Shown: positions 1 to 6,408 of the stretch, piece by piece | Layout of the letters: the number at the start of each line of letters is the position of its first letter | Position numbering within the stretch: the stretch's first letter is position 1 | NCBI GenBank assembly: GCA_027858795.1 | Contig: JAQICF010000125.1 | Span: 1-9,545, forward strand | Direction of reading: 5' to 3' | From: Candidatus Delongbacteria bacterium | GTDB taxonomy: Bacteria > Delongbacteria > UBA4055 | Length of the DNA: 9,545 nt | Notes under the pieces: model-generated | What the model was told of the DNA's origin: nothing | The model's input: the letters and a program-made list of their open reading frames with translations, nothing else | Database searches by the model: none | Position numbers and translations under genes: made by a program

Positions 1-408
1 CAATAATTCTTCCATACCTTCATCCAACTTAATGATACCTGATTTTTCTATAGTATCTTCTACAGGAACTTCAACAGCTTTAACAATAGTTTTTTTAGGA
101 GATTCCTTTATAACAAACTCTCTATTGTCCATATCTTTATGTTTTTTTCTGTAAATAAATTCATCTATCCTCTTTCTCTCATCATCATTCTTTGGAGTCT
201 TAAGAACCTTGATCTGTCTGTTACAGCTTTTCTTCATACATTCAATACTGTGCTCCATCTTACACTTTGTACAGACTACAATTCCGGGCTTACTTGAATC
301 TGTAAAAGAATCTTTAGCACCACATCCATCACAAACTTCAGCTGTAATATCTTTACATACAGGACATCTGCCGTATAATCCAAAATCATATGTATTTTTA
401 TCTGCCAT
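1..408 (-). CDS. Small zinc-ribbon protein of unknown function (C-terminus outside window)
   Basis: I translated this frame by hand from the complement. ATG is at 408-406 and 136 codons stay open to the left edge, so the stop lies outside. The first 62 residues carry eight cysteines as four pairs: C15/C18, C26/C29, C46/C49 and C57/C62 (CPVC, CDGC, CTKC, CMKKSC). This is the pattern of two zinc ribbons or one double treble-clef unit. A basic helix-like stretch rich in R and K follows (about residues 72-92, ERKRIDEFIYRKKHKDMD), then a less ordered acidic part rich in V, E and K. There is no signal peptide or membrane segment, so it should be cytoplasmic. A GGGG run eight bases before the ATG is a weak ribosome-binding candidate. 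The gene is divergent from priA across a 213-base gap. I do not recognise the family. Zinc and possibly nucleic-acid or protein binding is inferred from the cysteine pattern only. Confidence 0.8.
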   Translation of the reverse strand, partial: MADKNTYDFGLYGRCPVCKDITAEVCDGCGAKDSFTDSSKPGIVVCTKCKMEHSIECMKKSCNRQIKVLKTPKNDDERKRIDEFIYRKKHKDMDNREFVIKESPKKTIVKAVEVPVEDTIEKSGIIKLDEGMEELL

Positions 409-466
409 GTTTAATTCCCCGATATGTTAGAATAATAATTTACTATCTTTTTAATTTCACAAGACT

Positions 467-495
467 AAGATACGCATAGTTCAACTTTTTTGCAA
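467..495 (-). promoter_or_regulatory. Possible sigma-70-type promoter for the zinc-ribbon gene
   Basis: On the minus strand TTGCAA (495-490) is followed after exactly 17 bases by TATCTT (472-467). Each matches four of six consensus positions. Transcription would start near 460 and leave a leader of about 50 bases before the ATG at 408. The surroundings are very AT-rich, where such matches arise by chance, so this is a weak call. Confidence 0.3.
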
Positions 496-598
496 ATGTA
501 AATTATTTTATTTCTATAGGATAGTTATGATATCTCCTTGAATTAAAATATGTTATATCTTGTTAATCATTAATTTTATATTTATTTTTATCGAGTCT

Positions 599-610
599 TA
601 TAATTATAAT
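599..610 (+). promoter_or_regulatory. Twin TATAAT -10 elements just upstream of priA
   Basis: Two perfect TATAAT hexamers lie end to end at 599-604 and 605-610, only 12-23 bases before the priA ATG at 622. If either is a -10 box, transcription would begin around 611-617. The mRNA would then have a leader of about 5-11 bases, too short for a Shine-Dalgarno site, and none is visible. I see no convincing -35 hexamer at 16-18 bases upstream. The AT-rich background makes a chance match possible. Confidence 0.35.
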
Positions 611-621
611 AGTAGACTCCG

Positions 622-2850
622 ATGAAAACAACTAAAGCATATATTAATGTATCTTTTCCAATTCCGATAGATAAGGAATTCACCTACTCTACTGATATTA
701 CTGTTGATACAAATACTCTTATTGGATCTAGAGTCTTGGCAAGTTTTAACCGTAGGAAATTGATCGGAGTGATCACTTCCCTACTGAAAGAAAAACCTGA
801 ATATAAAGTACTTGAAATTGATAATATCATTGATCCTAAACCGTTGTTCAATGAAGAAATGTTATTATTTTGTAAATGGATATCAAAATATTACTTATCA
901 TCTTTCGGTCAAGTCCTAAAACAAGCATTACCTACTGCATTGTATGGTAAAATCGACAAATTTATTAATGGTAATGTCAATAAGATAAAATACATGAATT
1001 ATATAACTCCAATTTTACCTTTACCGATAAAAGATTTTAGTAAAAGGATGAACGAATTTATTGATCTTCTCTCAAAAAACACCGTTGGAATTTCTCAAAA
1101 GGAAATTAAAGAAATACATAATTTCTCTGACCATATAATTTCCAAAGCAGTTTCATTTGGATTGTGTACCAAAGGAAAAAAAGAAGATATTCGCCTAAGT
1201 TCTATCATGACAGAGAATATTAAGGATCTTGTCGAATTTACTTTAACCGACGAACAGGATCATTGTGTATCTGAGATCGATCGATCAATTCAAAAAAATA
1301 TATTTGAGACATTCTTGATCTACGGTCTCACAGGAAGTGGTAAAACTGCTGTGTATATTGAATCTATCAAAAAAGTTAAAGAAAAAAACAAATCTGCTAT
1401 CGTACTAATCCCTGAAATTTCATTGACACCTCTAACTGTGAAAAGATTCAGAGAGGTATTTGGTAGCGATGTTGCCATTTTACATAGCCGCCTTTCAGAA
1501 GGTGAGAAATATGATAGTTGGAGGGGGATTAAGGATGGTAAATACTCTATAGTAATAGGACCTAGATCTGCTATCTTTGCTCCTTTGGAAAATATTGGAT
1601 TGATCATTGTTGATGAAGAACATGAAAGTGCTTACAAACAATCAGACCCATCCCCTAGATATAGTGCAAGAGATATGGCTATTGTAAGAGGAAAATTAAA
1701 TAATATACCTGTAATACTTGGTTCAGCTACTCCATCCATTGAAGCATTTCATAATGCATCGACAGGAAAATATTCACTCCTTGAGTTGACTAAAAGAATA
1801 GGAAAAGCTATACTACCTGAGATAGTTATCGTTAAAAGAAAACAATTTTACCAATTATTTGAAGATTCAGTAATTGAGTCTTTTCGTGAAGAGTTGGATC
1901 AGGGAAGGCAGATAATTGTACTACAGAATAGAAGAGGATATTCAACTCATCTTGTTTGTGAATCCTGTGGAAGCGTTAGCACCTGCCCAAACTGTTCAGT
2001 ATCATTAACCTATCATTTACACTCAAAACAGCTTATATGTCACCATTGTGGTTACTATGAAAAAGCAAAAGATTATTGTGGTATTTGTGGCAAATCTAAT
2101 ATATCTTTTAAAGGTACAGGAACAGAGCAAGTTGCGTTTGAGTTAAGTAAGTTATTTCCTGACAACAAAATTCTAAGGATGGACCAGGACTCAACCAGAA
2201 AAAAAGAAAGTCATTTTAAAATCCTTCGTGAGTTTGAGAACGACAGATCTTCAATACTAGTTGGTACTCAAATGATAGCAAAAGGACTTGATTTTCATAA
2301 TGTTAGTTTAGTCTGTATCGTAAATGTTGATACTGAGCTTATATTTCCGGATTATAGGTCTGATGAAAGAGCATTTCAACTTATCACACAAGTTTCCGGT
2401 AGGGCGGGTAGAGGTGATATAAAAGGTAGAGTATTAGTACAAACTTACAGCGAATCTAATCATGTACTTGAATATGCAAAAAAACATGACTATATTGGTT
2501 ACATTAAAAACGAACTTGCAAATAGAGAACTTGCCGGATATCCACCATTCGCTAAAATGGCAAAGATAATGTTCTCTTCTAAGATCTATGAAGATATGAA
2601 GCAAGCTTCTTTAGATGTATATAAGCTATTGATTGACCAGAATAAGAAATTAAGTGTTTATAAACCGGTTGACAGGATGGTGCTGAAGGTTAACAATGTT
2701 TACAGGATGAATATTATAGCTAAAACAAATTCAGAATATGATAGCAATGGGAACATCCTAAGATCGGCTATAAAAAATGCATTTAAGAATTTTAAAGTTA
2801 AGTCGAATGTCAAAGTTTCAATTGATATTGATCCATTGGAAGTTATTTAG
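622..2850 (+). CDS. priA: Primosomal protein N', replication-restart helicase PriA
   Basis: PriA is a superfamily 2 DNA helicase that recognises stalled or recombined replication forks and starts reloading of the replicative helicase. The 742 residues match the family's usual length (about 730 in E. coli). The order is complete: N-terminal 3'-DNA-binding domain (about 1-105), winged-helix region (about 110-190), helicase lobe 1 with Walker A GLTGSGKT (235-242), DEEH box (331-334) and GSATPS (367-372). Lobe 2 is interrupted by the zinc-binding insert with all eight cysteines (C446, C449, C455, C458, C473, C476, C486, C489). GTQMIAKG (548-555) and the arginine-finger motif QVSGRAGRG (590-598) follow, then the C-terminal domain with GYPPFAK (639-645) and the usual final IDIDP. 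An in-frame TAG at 613-615 fixes the ATG at 622 as the start. No Shine-Dalgarno site is visible. The next gene begins 49 bases after the stop with no terminator between. No key residue is missing. Confidence 0.97.
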   Translation: MKTTKAYINVSFPIPIDKEFTYSTDITVDTNTLIGSRVLASFNRRKLIGVITSLLKEKPEYKVLEIDNIIDPKPLFNEEMLLFCKWISKYYLSSFGQVLKQALPTALYGKIDKFINGNVNKIKYMNYITPILPLPIKDFSKRMNEFIDLLSKNTVGISQKEIKEIHNFSDHIISKAVSFGLCTKGKKEDIRLSSIMTENIKDLVEFTLTDEQDHCVSEIDRSIQKNIFETFLIYGLTGSGKTAVYIESIKKVKEKNKSAIVLIPEISLTPLTVKRFREVFGSDVAILHSRLSEGEKYDSWRGIKDGKYSIVIGPRSAIFAPLENIGLIIVDEEHESAYKQSDPSPRYSARDMAIVRGKLNNIPVILGSATPSIEAFHNASTGKYSLLELTKRIGKAILPEIVIVKRKQFYQLFEDSVIESFREELDQGRQIIVLQNRRGYSTHLVCESCGSVSTCPNCSVSLTYHLHSKQLICHHCGYYEKAKDYCGICGKSNISFKGTGTEQVAFELSKLFPDNKILRMDQDSTRKKESHFKILREFENDRSSILVGTQMIAKGLDFHNVSLVCIVNVDTELIFPDYRSDERAFQLITQVSGRAGRGDIKGRVLVQTYSESNHVLEYAKKHDYIGYIKNELANRELAGYPPFAKMAKIMFSSKIYEDMKQASLDVYKLLIDQNKKLSVYKPVDRMVLKVNNVYRMNIIAKTNSEYDSNGNILRSAIKNAFKNFKVKSNVKVSIDIDPLEVI

Positions 2851-2869
2851 TAGACCAATTGGAAGTTAT
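2835..2869 (+). repeat. 12-bp direct repeat flanking the priA stop codon
   Basis: ATTGGAAGTTAT occurs at 2835-2846, inside the last priA codons, and again at 2858-2869, just past the stop, with a period of 23 bases. The similarity extends to CC before each copy, with one extra A in the second. It looks like a small tandem duplication of the gene end. The second copy runs into a TATAAT hexamer (2869-2874), which could serve as a -10 box for the next gene, though no good -35 accompanies it. Confidence 0.55.
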
Positions 2870-2899
2870 ATAATAAATTATTATCCTACGGAGGATTAA

Positions 2900-4273
2900 A
2901 TGTTAAAAAAATTATCTCTTATCTTGATCTCAATTTTGATGCTAACTCAAATGTTATTCAGTATTCAAAAATTGGAATTTTCAAAGAGGAGAAATTTTGG
3001 TTTCGGTGATGGAGAATACGGAAAGGTTAGGTTAGAATTAAAAAATTATGATACCTACAACTATCAATCTGAGATCAAAAAACCATTTGTTATGAAAAAA
3101 GGAAACAATGGAATTGTTGAATTGATCTATGATATTAGATTGGTGGACGATGAAAATAAAGAAATAGACAAAGTTTATAAAACCAGTTTTACTTTCGTTA
3201 AAAAAAATATCGGAAAAAGAGAACGAATATATCTTTCCGCTAAATACAAGCCGGAAATTCAAATTGTAGAAAATGATACATTGTTTTCAACATATACTCA
3301 GGTCCAACTATCACCTGACAAACCATCAGCTATGGTTTACTTAAATTCAGTTAAGAAATATTACGATAAATTCAATGCTGAGTACGATAAAAATCTGATC
3401 GGTATTCTTTCTGACACTAACCTTAAATTCGGTAAAGGGATCAATACACTTGAGATCTCATTAGCACGAAGTGAAAATTTTGAAAAAGAAATAGTTATGT
3501 ATAGACCTGTTGGAAATAGTAAGATAAATCAATTGTTCATTACTGTTAAATCATCAGGTTTTGAAGAAGCTGTTGTTGAAGAAGTTGTGGATGAAAACAC
3601 TGATACTACAGATGTTTCTTTAACTGAAGATGGAAGCTATGATACTGATGAATATGCAATAAGTGAACCGGATGGACTTGTGGATGATAGAAGTGACAAC
3701 TCCGGAATGGGTTTTATATCCATCATTATCATTGTTATTATGGGTATTGTTATAATTATTCTAATAGCCCTTCTTATTATCGGTAAGAAAGGTGGCCTTT
3801 ATGAAAAATATGAAACATTCTTTCTTGATATTGCTTCAATAATTAACATCGAGGCAAAAGGTAATAACATAGATAAAGTTATTGAAGAGATAATGATGAT
3901 CCTTTTAGATAAATTTGAAACTCCATATGGTAAAGAGCACAAAGAGGATGAATTACTTGCTCCGAAACCTAAACCTGAAACAAAAGAAATAAAAACTATC
4001 AACACGAAAAAAGCAGTAAAGCCTGAAGTTACTACACCTAAAGTTACTACTCCTAAAGTTACAACACCTAAAGTTACAACACCTGAATCAATGGGAGAAG
4101 ATCTGGATCTTGATTTTGGATCTACTGATGATAAAACTGAAGAAATCCCTGTTGAGGAAAAATTGAAAGAAGTAAAACCATTAAATAAAAAATCACTAAT
4201 ATCAAGTGGATTTGATTTCGATGATCTTAATCCTGAAGGTGATGAAATTGAAATTGAAGATGATAAAAAATAA
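2900..4273 (+). CDS. Secreted/single-pass membrane protein with VTTP-repeat linker, unknown function
   Basis: I do not recognise this 457-residue protein. A basic start and hydrophobic core (residues 1-21) form a likely signal peptide. Residues about 24-220 look beta-rich, with alternating hydrophobic positions and no cysteines, and should lie outside the inner membrane. An acidic low-complexity linker follows (about 222-268). A single strong membrane segment spans about 271-295 (long run of I, V, L), followed by GKKGG. The cytoplasmic part has a helix-like section (about 300-340), a K/P-rich stretch, four VTTP repeats (377-395) and a highly acidic tail ending FDFDDLNPEGDEIEIEDDKK. Start choice is firm: GGAGG at 2890-2894 lies five bases before the ATG, and an in-frame TAA (2897-2899) abuts it. 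The gene sits 49 bases after priA and 73 before a membrane VWA-type gene. A role as scaffold or sensor for that neighbour is inference. BatD and other aerotolerance proteins were considered, but no family feature fits. Confidence 0.85.
   Translation: MLKKLSLILISILMLTQMLFSIQKLEFSKRRNFGFGDGEYGKVRLELKNYDTYNYQSEIKKPFVMKKGNNGIVELIYDIRLVDDENKEIDKVYKTSFTFVKKNIGKRERIYLSAKYKPEIQIVENDTLFSTYTQVQLSPDKPSAMVYLNSVKKYYDKFNAEYDKNLIGILSDTNLKFGKGINTLEISLARSENFEKEIVMYRPVGNSKINQLFITVKSSGFEEAVVEEVVDENTDTTDVSLTEDGSYDTDEYAISEPDGLVDDRSDNSGMGFISIIIIVIMGIVIIILIALLIIGKKGGLYEKYETFFLDIASIINIEAKGNNIDKVIEEIMMILLDKFETPYGKEHKEDELLAPKPKPETKEIKTINTKKAVKPEVTTPKVTTPKVTTPKVTTPESMGEDLDLDFGSTDDKTEEIPVEEKLKEVKPLNKKSLISSGFDFDDLNPEGDEIEIEDDKK
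4022..4081 (+). repeat. In-frame 15-bp tandem repeat, four units
   Basis: Four consecutive 15-bp units of the form CCTAAAGTTACNACN occupy 4022-4036, 4037-4051, 4052-4066 and 4067-4081. Units 3 and 4 are identical. Units 1 and 2 differ at a few, mostly third, codon positions. They encode P-(E/K)-V-T-T in the cytoplasmic tail of the membrane protein at 2900. Because the unit is a multiple of three, slippage would change linker length without breaking the frame. Confidence 0.9.
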
Positions 4274-4292
4274 CTATTAGATTATTATCTAC

Positions 4293-4319
4293 AATACGGC
4301 GGCAAATTGCCGCCGTATT
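4293..4319 (+). terminator. GC-rich hairpin between the two membrane-protein genes
   Basis: Arms AATACGGCGGC (4293-4303) and GCCGCCGTATT (4309-4319) pair perfectly over 11 bp around the loop AAATT. The hairpin lies 20 bases after the stop of the upstream gene. The following bases AGTTTAAACTA include only three Ts, so it is not a textbook intrinsic terminator. It ends 27 bases before the next ATG, leaving little room for a new promoter. An attenuator or an mRNA-stabilising or processing hairpin inside an operon is equally possible. Confidence 0.55.
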
Positions 4320-4346
4320 AGTTTAAACTAAATAATGAATTGACTT

Positions 4347-6368
4347 ATGAATATTGATCTTAGATTCCCAGGCATATTTTTGATCTTAATGATCCCGATC
4401 ATTATTTATTTCTCAAAATGGTATTACTCAAGATCTAACTTAAATAACTCCAGAAAAATATTTCTGATAATTTCAAGATCTGTTCTGTTATTCTTATTGG
4501 CTATGATATTCTTCAATCCTATACTGAATATAGAGAACTCAAAAAAAACAATAATTCAAAATCTTGTATTGTTTGATAATTCTTTATCCGTAATACAAAA
4601 TGATTCTACAGAATCTGAATCTGTAAGAACCTTACTGAAAAATATTCTTAACTACAATGACTTTTCAAAATATAAGTTCGGTGATTCTATCAGTTTAATT
4701 AATAACATTGCAGATCTAAATTTTGAAGATAATTTTTCAAACATTAATAATTTAACCACTCTCACGACACTAAAGAAAAACTATGAGAATATTTTCATTG
4801 TAACAGATGGAAATTTTACAAATTTCAACAATGCATCACTTCCTAACGATATTCCTATCAACTTTGTTCATACTAAACATAAATACGAAGAAGTTGATAT
4901 ATTTATTAAAGATATTATCTACGAGGATGTTATTGATCCGAATATCGAAAGTAATTATGAAATAATAATTGGAATTACCGGAAATTCTATGAATAGTAAT
5001 TTCGAATTGCTTATTATAGAGGATGAGAAAGTAATTAAGAAAGTGACCGGGATCGCTCCTGAGAATGGATCACTGAAAAGAATTTCCATCTCTTTAAATA
5101 CTAACGAAAAAACACTGAAAACAACTAAATTTATAATTTCAAAACTTCCGGATGAGAAAAATCTATATAATAATTCAATGAATATATTTCAAAAGATCTC
5201 CAAAAATGAAAAGAATATTCTTGTAGTATACGGCAATCTATCTTTAGACCTGAAATTTTTCTTAGATATTCTGGCAAAAAATAATATTAGTTATTTACTG
5301 CATAATCCTGATATTAAATTGACCTCTAAAAATGCAAACAATTTTGATCTAATTGTTCTTTATTCTTACCCGAATAGAAAAAGAAATGCTCAGTTAGACA
5401 GCTTGACACAAAAATTCCCTTCAAAATTAATCTTCATCACTGAAAAGACAGATCGAAATAAACTTAACTCTTTAACTAATCTCAAATTGAATAATTTAAA
5501 ATCTATATATCGTAAAGGTTTTATATCGAATAATAAAAACAATGCAAGTAGTTATCTGTATTCATATAATGATGAATTTCTCAACTTAGAAGGACTACCT
5601 TCAATTGAATATGACGCAGGTTTTATTCCTGATGATAAATATTTTTACCCTATTATTGATATAGACTCTGATAAGTTAAACCATAGCGCTTATCAGTCAC
5701 TAAACACTCCTGGAAAAACTATTCTAATAAATATGAGATATTTTTGGAAGACTTTTTCTACTTTCGAAAATAATGCAATCAATTCAGAGCTTGAGAAGTT
5801 TTTCTTAAATATAATTGAACAATTATCAATAGATCAAACATCTGAAAAAATTAAAATATCAACAGAAAAATCGACTTACACAAGTGGAGAGAAGATTAAA
5901 TTCGAAGGTAAGATATTTGATGACAACTTTAAACCATTGAAAAATGAAGTGATCAAACTCTCAGTAGTTGAAAATGATGCAGAAGCTGAGTTTGTTTATT
6001 CAAATGGGAAGTATTCATCAGAATTAAATTTAACCGACCCCGGATTATACACAGCTAAGATATCACTTTATAAAGATAATAAAGAATTTATGTCTGTGAA
6101 TAAAGAATTCAAGATCGTAGAGAATAACCTGGAGCTTTCCACACTTGGTGCAAATATAGATCTGATGCGCGATATCGCAGAAAAAACTAACGGAAAGTTG
6201 ATCCCTCTTACTGATGCTGAAGATTATTTTGACAAGGTAAAAGGGAAAAGTAAAATAGTCACAGAGAATATAAAAATAAACTTGGTTAAGAACATTTACT
6301 TTTTCATCTTATTTATTGTATTGTTCTTAATAGAATTAGGGTATCGAAAATATAAGGATCTACTATAA
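4347..6368 (+). CDS. Membrane protein with VWA-like MIDAS, GATase-like and Ig-like regions
   Basis: This 673-residue protein has the architecture of large membrane proteins found with BatA/MoxR-type clusters in Bacteroidetes and Planctomycetes. Two N-terminal membrane segments (about 8-24 and 37-57) resemble the BatA N-terminus. A short VWA-like segment follows with DNSLS (77-81) and TDG (153-155), matching the DxSxS and distal Asp of a metal-ion-dependent adhesion site. Residues about 288-365 (ILVVYGNLSLDLKFFLDIL, later FDLIVLYSYP) resemble the GATase-like alpha/beta fold of this group; I see no catalytic Cys-His pair. An Ig or macroglobulin-like strand region spans about 500-590. The pattern IDLMRDIAEKTNGKLIPL (604-621) is typical near the end of such proteins, before the last membrane segment (about 650-667). 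The central domain should be periplasmic. The ATG is the first after an in-frame TGA (4341-4343), with no Shine-Dalgarno site. No MoxR ATPase or DUF58 partner is present here. Domain calls rest on pattern recognition; the cellular role is unknown. Confidence 0.85.
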   Translation: MNIDLRFPGIFLILMIPIIIYFSKWYYSRSNLNNSRKIFLIISRSVLLFLLAMIFFNPILNIENSKKTIIQNLVLFDNSLSVIQNDSTESESVRTLLKNILNYNDFSKYKFGDSISLINNIADLNFEDNFSNINNLTTLTTLKKNYENIFIVTDGNFTNFNNASLPNDIPINFVHTKHKYEEVDIFIKDIIYEDVIDPNIESNYEIIIGITGNSMNSNFELLIIEDEKVIKKVTGIAPENGSLKRISISLNTNEKTLKTTKFIISKLPDEKNLYNNSMNIFQKISKNEKNILVVYGNLSLDLKFFLDILAKNNISYLLHNPDIKLTSKNANNFDLIVLYSYPNRKRNAQLDSLTQKFPSKLIFITEKTDRNKLNSLTNLKLNNLKSIYRKGFISNNKNNASSYLYSYNDEFLNLEGLPSIEYDAGFIPDDKYFYPIIDIDSDKLNHSAYQSLNTPGKTILINMRYFWKTFSTFENNAINSELEKFFLNIIEQLSIDQTSEKIKISTEKSTYTSGEKIKFEGKIFDDNFKPLKNEVIKLSVVENDAEAEFVYSNGKYSSELNLTDPGLYTAKISLYKDNKEFMSVNKEFKIVENNLELSTLGANIDLMRDIAEKTNGKLIPLTDAEDYFDKVKGKSKIVTENIKINLVKNIYFFILFIVLFLIELGYRKYKDLL

Positions 6369-6373
6369 CGTAA

Positions 6374-6393
6374 GGGCTCAATATCTTGAGCCC
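6374..6393 (+). terminator. Short perfect hairpin in the gap before radA
   Basis: Arms GGGCTCAA (6374-6381) and TTGAGCCC (6386-6393) pair over 8 bp around the loop TATC, starting five bases after the upstream stop. No T-run follows; the next bases are AACATAAGGAAAAAC, containing the radA ribosome-binding site. The hairpin ends 15 bases before the radA ATG, so it may be a weak terminator, a processing site or a structure affecting radA translation. Confidence 0.5.
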
Positions 6394-6408
6394 AACATAA
6401 GGAAAAAC

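Noticed and set aside
209..430. Forward open frame of 73 codons
   Set aside because: It lies opposite the zinc-ribbon gene, whose cysteine pairs are clearly the real product; the forward translation has no recognisable features.
533..539. Perfect AAGGAGA Shine-Dalgarno-like sequence on the minus strand
   Set aside because: No ATG, GTG or TTG follows at a usable distance and the frames close within a few codons, so it is probably chance.
1320..1607. Reverse open frame inside priA
   Set aside because: It overlaps the helicase core motifs of priA on the other strand and has no ribosome-binding site or family features.
3038..4005. Two reverse open frames inside the gene at 2900
   Set aside because: Both are antisense to a gene with a firm start and ribosome-binding site; their hydrophobic translations reflect the AT-rich complement.
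4022..4081. CRISPR-like array
   Set aside because: Units are contiguous 15-mers without spacers and lie in frame within a coding region.
2900..4273. BatD or other aerotolerance-operon protein
   Set aside because: A signal peptide and a TM segment are shared features, but length, domain order and the acidic cytoplasmic tail do not fit, and no bat gene set is present.
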